From an uncultured Myxococcales bacterium (lineage in GTDB: Bacteria > Myxococcota_A > Bradymonadia > UBA7976 > VGTA01): a stretch of 64,000 nucleotides of DNA. The notes beneath the pieces were generated by a model. That model was given only the letters and a program-made list of their open reading frames with translations, ran no database searches and had not been told where the DNA came from. The position numbers and the translations under genes are program-made. The stretch is taken from assembly GCA_937146725.1 (NCBI GenBank), contig CAKZRU010000142.1:33130-97129 (forward strand), read 5' to 3'. Positions 1 through 7,517 of the stretch are shown piece by piece (the first letter of the stretch is position 1; the number at the start of each line of letters is the position of its first letter).

Positions 1-2
1 TT

Positions 3-65
3 CCCGGCTATTCACATGGCGGTCTCATTATCCAAACCGGAGTAGAAGTCACATGGCGTTTTTAA
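3..65 (+). CDS. C-terminal tail of an outer-membrane beta-barrel protein (partial)
   Basis: The window opens inside an open frame that encodes about 20 residues and stops at TAA 63-65. The last residues read LIIQTGVEVTWRF, an amphipathic alternating strand ending in Phe. That is the classical C-terminal signature recognised by the BAM complex in outer-membrane barrels. The downstream lipoprotein gene starts inside this tail in another frame (13-nt overlap), which suggests translational coupling. The rest of the protein lies outside the window, so its function is unknown. Confidence 0.6.
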   Translation, partial: PGYSHGGLIIQTGVEVTWRF

Positions 66-1027
66 CTAGAGATCTTTTAATAAAAAAGTATGGAGACCTA
101 TCAAAAAGAGTAAACTTGAGTCTTTATATACTCTTTTACCTTCTTATTATCGGTCACTCGGCTTGTGAAGCCCCTCCTGTTCCACAAGGGTACTTTCAAA
201 CACAGAGTGTAGACGAAATAGAAGCAGGAACACAGCTCGCTGAAAGTGCGGGCGATACTCCAAATATGAGCCGCTACCTAGAAAGCCTAGATGGGTATTG
301 GCTACACTACAGTCAAGTGTCTACCTGTGTGGATATTGGAAGCTCTTTGGAGCAGATCAATCGCTCTTTATACTTAGTTAAGGTCATACAAAGTGATCAC
401 GGAGGCCTAGAGGAAACGTGGGAAGCCTGCCAAATTGATTTAACTCCGGTTATCAGCGTACAGGCAAGAGTCCCCGATGCCCTTAGGCAAAGTGTATACC
501 CTTTGACCACTCAGCAGGGCATACTTGTTGGTACTCCGCCAAAGCCGTCTTATAGCTCCGGACCGATGGCTGAAATATGGGGTATTCGTTTTGAACAAAA
601 CTTACTTGATCCCATGCCCACCGAGCCTGATGATGAAAGAATCTTTGATATGGATAATGATGGGGAAATAGGAGTCACTTTGTATATTGGCGATACTTGT
701 TTAGCATATATGACACAAAGAAGAGTGAGCCATTACCAAGGAGAAATGGTTGCACCCGATGAAATTCAAGGCCAAGCTTTATCGGTCACAGAACAATACA
801 TCATTGACGCTTCTGCACCGATTTGTAAAACAGCCTATCAAACTCGTTCCAACCCACAGCGAAGCCACTTTAACCGTATTAGAGTGGATGGGCTTGGTGG
901 TGCCTTAGACTTTGATCAAAACCAAGATGGAAACATTGATTGTGAAGAAGTTCTCAGCCAAAGACAGCGTCTTTTTCCTAGCCGTTTACAAGTGATGGAA
1001 GTTGATCACGAGGCCTGTTCTCTATAA
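53..1027 (+). CDS. putative lipoprotein with DxDxDG motifs
   Basis: A 324-residue protein I do not recognise. A hydrophobic stretch (about residues 22-36) ends at a lipobox-like HSAC with Cys38, so the mature protein is probably a lipoprotein. His at -3 is not ideal for a lipobox. Two acidic loops of EF-hand/dockerin type are visible: DMDNDGE near residue 200 and DFDQNQDGNID near residue 287. Several Cys residues in the mature part suggest disulfides and an exported location. The start overlaps the tail of the upstream barrel protein, so the two are probably co-expressed. The gene is followed by a convergent gene. Confidence 0.6.
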   Translation: MAFLTRDLLIKKYGDLSKRVNLSLYILFYLLIIGHSACEAPPVPQGYFQTQSVDEIEAGTQLAESAGDTPNMSRYLESLDGYWLHYSQVSTCVDIGSSLEQINRSLYLVKVIQSDHGGLEETWEACQIDLTPVISVQARVPDALRQSVYPLTTQQGILVGTPPKPSYSSGPMAEIWGIRFEQNLLDPMPTEPDDERIFDMDNDGEIGVTLYIGDTCLAYMTQRRVSHYQGEMVAPDEIQGQALSVTEQYIIDASAPICKTAYQTRSNPQRSHFNRIRVDGLGGALDFDQNQDGNIDCEEVLSQRQRLFPSRLQVMEVDHEACSL

Positions 1028-1070
1028 AAAAACATTCGCAGTCCATTTTCATATAAATCTCCTGCTGAGA

Positions 1071-3245
1071 CTACTGCTTTAACCAAGCATCAATGTCAAT
1101 TAGCAAGCCACAGTATGCGAGCCAGCGATTCATTTCTATCGTTTGTGGACTTGCTAAAGGTTTGGCACATTCAGTACTGAGCTTCACTTGCTCAAATTGC
1201 CATCCTAAAGATAATTCGGGCCACCATTCATGCGTATCTATTGCATAACTCAAACGGGCTTCAAGACTAAACTCATGCTTTTGAGATCTTTTGGTAAGAG
1301 CACCAGATCCACTGATTAATAATCTAGTCTTGAGAGAGCTAGTATTCAACGGTAGCTTGCTTGTTCCTTGATTTGCTTGAGTAAGTTGATCTTGGTTTGG
1401 CTCTTTTACAAGCAAAGCCTCAACTTGATAAATAAAGTCTTGCGGAATCTTTTTTTGCTCAGGCTTTACACTAGACTTTTCACTACGTTTTTCACTTTCT
1501 CGTTGTTGGGCGAGTTGAGTAAAACGTTGCTTTAAAAAGTTCTGCTTTGGCAGCTTAATTAAAGCACTGCCTAAAGGGCCCCAAGCTAAAGACAGAACTT
1601 GATGAACAGCATTGATCTGATGATGAGACTTATGCCAGCTCGGCTGTCCTTTTTGGTAACCATAAGCTAAACTCACATCCTGCCAGTACAGCGCTTGATT
1701 AAGGCTCAACATAGGATTTTGATAGGTATTTGGCCAAAATGAACTGTCTAGCCATTGTTGATCCCATTGATCTCCCAAAAAATACTGCCAACGTGCTTTT
1801 AGTCCGATATTTATACTTGTTTTAGGAACGATGATTTCTTGATAGGAATGACTTAATTGGCCTAATAAATTATAAGCGAAATGGCTTTTGAGCAACCATT
1901 CACCATGACTCCATTCTAAATCAAATAGACCAAGTATATTTGTGGCTATATTTGTGGTATCAAGGGGGCTTGAGGCATGACCTAAATCTGAGACTCGCTC
2001 CAAACTCAAAGCCTTTTGGTCTAGATAAATAGCACTCAACTTGAGTTTTAGGCTTTTAAACTCGTTATCCAAATCATGAAAAATCTGTCGATAGTTCAAT
2101 CCTAACTCACCCCAAAGATTTCTATAAGTAGGAGCTGTAAGAAAAGTATCGATCGGCTTGGTTAAGTTTTGTGCTAGATTTTGTGCCAGCGTAAAACTCA
2201 GTCCAAAATAATGACTTCTTTGCATGCCCTTGCCTCTTACAAATGTACTCAAAGGTTGAAAAAGTTCAAGGCCATCAAGACGACGTATTCTAGCACCGCT
2301 TTGTCTGATGAAACGGCCTACTTTTGCTTGTCCTGTTTCTAGTTTTTTAGTCTTTTGCTCTGCTTTCGAATGAGTCCTTTGACGGTTTTTTTGTTTTGAG
2401 TACCCACCCACCAATGATGGCCAACCAAAGCTCACATAGAGTTCTTGTACCCATAATTCAAAACGTTGGGTAGTTGGGTCTTGCATATGTGTCTTTTGGC
2501 TAGGCTCAAAAAGGTCTCTTAGGCCTTGAATATCAACATACAGATCGAGTTGATCATGAGGCAAGTGATGATAACGTATACTTTGCCGATTGATCAGTTT
2601 TTGCTGATTCAACTGCGGATGATAAACCGATTGAGGTTTAGCCGTGATAACTGTCTCATTTGTTAGCTTTAAATGGTCTAAATCTTGTTTTGATTGCTTT
2701 GAGCTTGAACCCTTTAGACTCTCCAAGTTTTTGCTTTTATTGTTAATTCTAATGTTTGGTTTAAAGCTGGTCTCTAACTGATTGATCTCTACTTTGAGAT
2801 CTTCTTGATTTGGTACCCAGATCACTTGTGACCAAATTGGAAACCTAAACATTCTATTCGGCTTCCAATTTAACTCACTCGGACTTGTTCTATATAATTC
2901 AAATAAGTGCAGACCAAAGGGTAAACAAAAGGGTTTAAGCGGAATAAAACCATATCTTACTCCATCCACCCACAGCACAGTTCCATAATCTTTATTGTCA
3001 ATTTCTATTAATGATTCTTCAGCATAACAGACTGCTTGTGATTGTTGCTTTGACTTTTCTGTAGTGCGTACGCTCTCAACACTTGACTGAGCTTGAACAA
3101 AACTCGATAAACCTAATAAGAGTAAAATAGGTAATACCAAAAAGAACACAAAGCTAGTACAAGAACTTAAGCGTACATAATTATTGATATAATTTTTACA
3201 AGCCTGGTGATTATCTTCTTGATTAAAGCACATTAAAGACCACAT
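1071..3245 (-). CDS. large secreted protein with a PEGA-like N-terminal domain
   Basis: A 724-residue protein of unknown function. The N-terminus has a long n-region and then a strongly hydrophobic segment (about residues 32-52) ending FVQAQ, consistent with a signal peptide. Residues about 75-130 carry the pattern IDNKDYGTVLWVDGVRYG..P..PFCLPFGLH, like a PEGA domain (surface-layer beta-sandwich), but the match is by eye only. The rest is rich in Gln, Lys and Ser, with aromatic strand-like segments (for example LWGELGLNYRQIF) that could form a barrel. No clear Shine-Dalgarno precedes the first ATG; a second in-frame ATG lies four codons downstream. It is convergent with the preceding gene. 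Confidence 0.55.
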   Translation of the reverse strand: MWSLMCFNQEDNHQACKNYINNYVRLSSCTSFVFFLVLPILLLLGLSSFVQAQSSVESVRTTEKSKQQSQAVCYAEESLIEIDNKDYGTVLWVDGVRYGFIPLKPFCLPFGLHLFELYRTSPSELNWKPNRMFRFPIWSQVIWVPNQEDLKVEINQLETSFKPNIRINNKSKNLESLKGSSSKQSKQDLDHLKLTNETVITAKPQSVYHPQLNQQKLINRQSIRYHHLPHDQLDLYVDIQGLRDLFEPSQKTHMQDPTTQRFELWVQELYVSFGWPSLVGGYSKQKNRQRTHSKAEQKTKKLETGQAKVGRFIRQSGARIRRLDGLELFQPLSTFVRGKGMQRSHYFGLSFTLAQNLAQNLTKPIDTFLTAPTYRNLWGELGLNYRQIFHDLDNEFKSLKLKLSAIYLDQKALSLERVSDLGHASSPLDTTNIATNILGLFDLEWSHGEWLLKSHFAYNLLGQLSHSYQEIIVPKTSINIGLKARWQYFLGDQWDQQWLDSSFWPNTYQNPMLSLNQALYWQDVSLAYGYQKGQPSWHKSHHQINAVHQVLSLAWGPLGSALIKLPKQNFLKQRFTQLAQQRESEKRSEKSSVKPEQKKIPQDFIYQVEALLVKEPNQDQLTQANQGTSKLPLNTSSLKTRLLISGSGALTKRSQKHEFSLEARLSYAIDTHEWWPELSLGWQFEQVKLSTECAKPLASPQTIEMNRWLAYCGLLIDIDAWLKQ

Positions 3246-3477
3246 TTACGCTGCTTATGAAAGCTCAGATTACTAAAATATTCTGCAAAATTTAAACTTC
3301 TCTCTTGACGATTGGCCTCTGCTTATATGGAGGATATAGGTCATGAGACTTCCTCATCTATAAATTTAAGTTTTTGTGGAAGAAGTGTTTTCTGATCATA
3401 AAGTTTTAGCCTCATTGACGATAGTGAAAAGGCGCTGATAAGTCATCTATGATGACCTTAATATTTGGAGAATAAGA

Positions 3478-4581
3478 ATGAGAATTGGTTTACCCAAAGA
3501 GATCAAGAATCATGAGTACCGAGTAGGCATGATCCCAAATCATGTAAGAGCTTTGGTTCAACGTGGGCATCAAGTGCTTGTAGAACGTGGGGCAGGACTG
3601 GGCAGTGGCTTTATGGACTCATTATATGAGGAAGCCGGTGCACAAATGATCGATACAGCTGCTGAAGTTTGGACCAGCTCTGAAATGATCGTCAAGGTCA
3701 AGGAACCGGTTGCTTCTGAATATGATCTTATTCAAGAGGGGCAATTGATTTATACTTACTTGCATCTTGCCGCCGATCCAACCTTAACTGAGGTTCTGCT
3801 TAAAAAGAAGGTCAGTGGTGTTGCTTATGAGACGATTGAAACTGCTGATGGCCGACTACCTCTTTTAGTACCCATGAGCCAAGTCGCCGGACGTATGGCC
3901 ACTCAGGTCGGTGCTCAATATTTGCAAAAAGCAAACGGTGGTAAAGGTGTTTTACTGGGTGGTGTACCAGGAACGCGTCGTGGCCGAGTTGTCATTCTTG
4001 GCGGTGGCGTTGTGGGTACCCATGCAGCCCAAATTGCAGTCGGTATGGGGGCAGATGTTCGAATTCTTGATATCAATGCCAAACGCTTGGAAGAGCTTGA
4101 CTTTATGTTTGGTGGCCGAGTTCAAACCCTTTATAGTGACCCTTACACGATTGCCGAGCAAGCCCAGCAAGCTGACTTATTAATCGGTGCGGTTCTTATT
4201 GCAGGTGCCAAGGCACCTACTTTGGTAAACCGACAGCTTATCAGTCAAATGGAAGCAGGCACAGTTGTTGTAGATGTAGCTGTTGATCAAGGAGGCTGTA
4301 TTGAAACCTGCCATGCAACCACCCATGATGCACCTACCTTTGTCGTAGATGATGTGGTGCATTATTGTGTAGCAAATATGCCAGGTGCCGTTTCACGTAC
4401 CAGTACCCTTGCGCTCAACAGTACCACTCGCCCTCACTTACTTGCTCTTGTTGACCATGGAGTTGAGGAAGCTTGCCGTCGAGATCCAGCACTTATGCTT
4501 GGCTTGAATACCTATCAAGGTCGCTGTACTCACCAAGCGGTCGCTACTTCATTGGGCTATGAATACGCACCTTTGGTTTAA
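3478..4581 (+). CDS. ald: alanine dehydrogenase
   Basis: NAD-dependent alanine dehydrogenase, 367 residues, the usual length. It oxidises L-alanine to pyruvate and ammonia, or runs in reverse, in the cytoplasm. The N-terminus [20 protein letters not shown] is diagnostic. Catalytic and substrate residues fall at the expected places: Arg15, Lys75 (in IVKVKEP) and His96 (in YLHLA). The NAD-binding Rossmann segment is [19 protein letters not shown] near residues 170-188. The ATG follows a good ribosome site (GGAGAATAAG). The gene stands alone, with a reverse-strand gene upstream and a weakly spaced secreted-protein gene downstream. Confidence 0.96.
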   Translation: MRIGLPKEIKNHEYRVGMIPNHVRALVQRGHQVLVERGAGLGSGFMDSLYEEAGAQMIDTAAEVWTSSEMIVKVKEPVASEYDLIQEGQLIYTYLHLAADPTLTEVLLKKKVSGVAYETIETADGRLPLLVPMSQVAGRMATQVGAQYLQKANGGKGVLLGGVPGTRRGRVVILGGGVVGTHAAQIAVGMGADVRILDINAKRLEELDFMFGGRVQTLYSDPYTIAEQAQQADLLIGAVLIAGAKAPTLVNRQLISQMEAGTVVVDVAVDQGGCIETCHATTHDAPTFVVDDVVHYCVANMPGAVSRTSTLALNSTTRPHLLALVDHGVEEACRRDPALMLGLNTYQGRCTHQAVATSLGYEYAPLV

Positions 4582-4622
4582 GCAACCGGCATAAGCGTCT
4601 GCTTGGTCTGCCTAAGGTTTGG

Positions 4623-5507
4623 GTGAGAGTGGTAAGCCGTGTGACTTTATCTATAAGCAACTTCTTAACTTATCTTTTATCCTGCTTTATAACAGGACTT
4701 ATGAGTTGGCCCTCATACGCTGAACCTACTGACTTGCTACATACGCTTAAAGCAAATGATCAAGCAAGCAGAGCTTCTCAGAATCTTTCTTCTCACGATC
4801 TTCCCAGAAGCTCAGCTTTCTTTGATCAATACTTCAAGTTAAAAGACGCTTGTTTAAAAGACTATGCGTCTTTAACTAACTCCGCTTATCAATCAAGAAG
4901 GCAAAGTCTTTTTGAACCAGAACCAATAGCAAGCCCCAAAGCGGTATCATCAAAAAAAGATCAACGTTTACACCTGACTCAAAACCCTTGGCAACTTGAT
5001 ATCATGTACCTGCAGGTCTCAGCATCAAAGATTGAACTTACCCGATTTTATCGCCCATCAGTTCCCGCTCAGCAAGTATATCAGCTTCCGGTATGGCAAA
5101 CGGGTACCGACTTTGACTACCTGTTGTTTAAACTAAGTAAACTCACAAGAAAGTCCGTTCAGCAACAAGCTGTTCCTCAGTTATTTTTAGGATTTGAATA
5201 CTATGTTCTTGATTTAAATCATCTATCAACAGAACAAGACTTTGAGTCAAACATTCCTCTTGCACATCATCAATATGAAAGCCGTTGTATTATCATTGAG
5301 GTTTTGTCTGAGTTCTTAGGCTCTCCCCTTGGAAAGAATATCAAGCTGAGCACCCATGGACGCAGTCCTAGCTTATTGCAACACGCTGATCACAGCTTAA
5401 AAGCTCAGAGCTTTTACCTGCATGCTGAAAATCTTAAGCAAAGACAAAGTTTTCTCACCTTGAAGCTCAGTACTCCAAAACTTCAAAAAGATCATTCCTC
5501 AAGATAA
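4623..5507 (+). CDS. secreted protein of unknown function
   Basis: A 294-residue protein without a family I recognise. It opens with a GTG codon, and a second GTG two codons later is equally possible. The N-terminus has a hydrophobic core (ISNFLTYLLSCFITGLMS) and a likely signal-peptidase I site after WPSYA, so it is predicted to be periplasmic or secreted. The mature part is polar, with three Cys. It lies 41 bp after ald on the same strand with only a weak SD (AAGG). Confidence 0.5.
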   Translation: MRVVSRVTLSISNFLTYLLSCFITGLMSWPSYAEPTDLLHTLKANDQASRASQNLSSHDLPRSSAFFDQYFKLKDACLKDYASLTNSAYQSRRQSLFEPEPIASPKAVSSKKDQRLHLTQNPWQLDIMYLQVSASKIELTRFYRPSVPAQQVYQLPVWQTGTDFDYLLFKLSKLTRKSVQQQAVPQLFLGFEYYVLDLNHLSTEQDFESNIPLAHHQYESRCIIIEVLSEFLGSPLGKNIKLSTHGRSPSLLQHADHSLKAQSFYLHAENLKQRQSFLTLKLSTPKLQKDHSSR

Positions 5508-5532
5508 AACAGAATCTAAAAAAGAATCGCTG

Positions 5533-6063
5533 TTACTCAAGTTTACAGTTTGCTTTGAGCGCGTCTCTTCGAGCGGCCTTTACCAATTCTTTTGGCTTAA
5601 ACATAGCCTTATCTAGGGCTTTACAGGCAGGAGCAAAGTGTCGGATTTCACAGCGTTGAGTCTGATATTGCTTTTGCAATACTAAGAGTTCCGCTTGGGC
5701 TCGTTTGGTTAAAGATTTAAAACGTTGACAGCGATTAGCAGGTGTTTTTTTGGCATCTTGTGGATTGCATTTTAGTAAATTAGCTCGCATGGCAAACATA
5801 TCAACTGTCGCTTGAATCTCACGAGCGGCCGCTTCTAAGCCCTTACATTGAGCCTTGTTTTCGGGTGACTCAATACAGCCTGCTTTAAGATAGCTTTTTT
5901 GGGCAAGATCATATTGCCTCAGAGACTCTTGATATAATTTGACGATTTCAGAACATTGCTCTGCCCAAGCAGTTTTTACAGACAGCGTAAGATATATTAC
6001 TGCAAGCACTAAAACGCTTAGAAAACCAAAGTTGAATGTTTTATTTTGGATTCGATCCATCAT
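5533..6063 (-). CDS. small secreted Cys-containing helical protein
   Basis: A 176-residue protein I cannot assign. A signal peptide (hydrophobic residues about 12-32, cleavage after AWA) precedes a Lys/Ala/Gln-rich, mostly helical mature region. The mature region has eight Cys residues (CSEI, GCIES, QCKGL, KCNPQ, RCQRF, RCEIR, ACKAL, NCKLE), spaced so that they could form disulfide-stapled helices. It begins 11 bp after gshB on the same strand with a GAGGA ribosome site, so it is probably in an operon with glutathione synthetase. A link to thiol chemistry is only suggested by position. Confidence 0.55.
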   Translation of the reverse strand: MMDRIQNKTFNFGFLSVLVLAVIYLTLSVKTAWAEQCSEIVKLYQESLRQYDLAQKSYLKAGCIESPENKAQCKGLEAAAREIQATVDMFAMRANLLKCNPQDAKKTPANRCQRFKSLTKRAQAELLVLQKQYQTQRCEIRHFAPACKALDKAMFKPKELVKAARRDALKANCKLE

Positions 6064-6074
6064 TTACTCATTCC

Positions 6075-7004
6075 TCACTGATCAAGCTCTCGCTCAATCT
6101 CTTTCATAAAGATTTCTCCGACACTAATACCGGTCAAAGCTTTATATTCTCTAATACCGGTGGGGCTAGTAATGTTAATTTCAGTGATCATACCTCCGAT
6201 TAAATCTAGACCGGCAAAAAAGATTCCATCGGCTTTAAGCTGACGGGCAACATACTCACATAATGATAACTCATCATCATTAAGAGGCAAATGAGTCACG
6301 GTGCCTCCAACGTGTATATTACCACGGTGATCATCCTCTTGAGGGGTTCTCAAAATTGCGCCTACGACCTTACCATTGACCACTAAAACTCTATGATCTC
6401 CTTTGCGAGCAGAGGGTAAATACTTTTGTACCACTACTCGTTTTTGACCTTGTTCTGTAAGTAGCTCCAAAGTGACCCGAGCATTTCGATCATGTGCATT
6501 AAGCAAGCAAACGCCTAGTCCACCATAGCCATCTAAGGGTTTAACAATCAGAGACTCACCGGCCTGTTTTAACCACTCCATTATAAGGTCTGGAGATGAG
6601 GCAATCCGAGTATGCGGGGTATGCTCAATAAACTGGAGTGCATATAGTTTTTCATTAAAATTACGCAAGAGTTGAGGTGGGTTAATCACCCAAGTATTGG
6701 CAAAATCCAACAGGTAAGTTGTATGTAAAAAACTTTGGTCAACCGGTGGGTCCTTGCGCATCCAGACACAATCATAACTGGCTAAGGAATAATGTTTACG
6801 TTCTTCGGCAATCACTTCATTTTCTTGGGGGATTGAAACTTTGCTTGCCCACGCCCAAGTCTGATTGCCATCAAGATATAGATCAGAGGGTGAACAAATA
6901 TGAACCTCATGATTTCTTTCTATGGCCACATTCATAAAACCAACGGTGGTATCTTGTGGAAGACTTAGTTTTTCCAAGGGGTCCATGACCGATAATATTT
7001 TCAT
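6075..7004 (-). CDS. gshB: glutathione synthetase
   Basis: ATP-grasp ligase joining gamma-glutamylcysteine and glycine to make glutathione in the cytoplasm. It is about 309 residues, the normal length for bacterial GshB. Family landmarks include the N-terminal MDPLEKL..PQDTT, VWMRKDPPVD, the ATP-binding IVKPLDGYGGLGV, the loop DHRGNIHVGG, and the C-terminal metal and substrate segment EINITSPTGIREY. I chose the ATG at 7004, which is preceded by GAGGTG at good spacing, over a GTG two codons upstream. A gamma-glutamylcysteine ligase gene is not in the window. Glutathione peroxidase lies about 7 kb away. Confidence 0.95.
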   Translation of the reverse strand: MKILSVMDPLEKLSLPQDTTVGFMNVAIERNHEVHICSPSDLYLDGNQTWAWASKVSIPQENEVIAEERKHYSLASYDCVWMRKDPPVDQSFLHTTYLLDFANTWVINPPQLLRNFNEKLYALQFIEHTPHTRIASSPDLIMEWLKQAGESLIVKPLDGYGGLGVCLLNAHDRNARVTLELLTEQGQKRVVVQKYLPSARKGDHRVLVVNGKVVGAILRTPQEDDHRGNIHVGGTVTHLPLNDDELSLCEYVARQLKADGIFFAGLDLIGGMITEINITSPTGIREYKALTGISVGEIFMKEIERELDQ

Positions 7005-7517
7005 TCTCACACCTCATGATGATGACTTGTCACAGTTGCTACTCAATTTGATTTATCACTTTAACGATAAGCACAGATCCATGCTAGTCCTTAAGGAAAT
7101 GAGATAAAGAGAATCTGAGCTTTAAGGTTTTATTGAGTGGGACAAAGTGATCATAAGAAAGAGTGGTAATGTTTATTTTTTGTCAAAATCCTAACCTTCA
7201 GTAAGCCTTTATTATCGAATGTTTAATCTATAATAAGATAATTATGAGAATAGATTTTAAAGTCATCAATATTACAAACTACAGAAGCAAATACAAGATA
7301 TGCATAATCATAAGTCTATCAGCACTAAATCAAACTAAGGTTGATATAAAAGCTGAAATTATATTCAGTAAGGTAAAAGATGAAACCCATGCGACTTATC
7401 ATTGATCATCAACTTACAATTTTAATCTTGTCTTTGTTGCTCAATTTGAGTCATTGACTCAAACACTCATTTTTTTCTTACCAACCTGTTATTTATCAAA
7501 GCAAAGGGAGCATCTGT
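7005..7517. other. 510-bp AT-rich divergent intergenic region
   Basis: This is the only gap over 300 bases. It separates gshB (minus) from the MMPL gene (plus), so it must hold both promoters. I see no credible protein gene or structured RNA. A perfect 9-bp inverted repeat at 7445-7463 is listed separately. A TATAAT-like hexamer occurs at 7229-7234 without a convincing -35 partner. Confidence 0.6.
7445..7463. promoter_or_regulatory. perfect 9-bp inverted repeat upstream of the MMPL gene
   Basis: TTTGAGTCA and TGACTCAAA flank a single T, giving a perfect 19-bp dyad centred about 64 bp before the ATG of the transporter gene. There is no T-run after it and the loop is too small for a terminator, so a binding site for a dimeric repressor or activator is the simpler reading. 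No regulator gene lies next to it. Confidence 0.4.
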
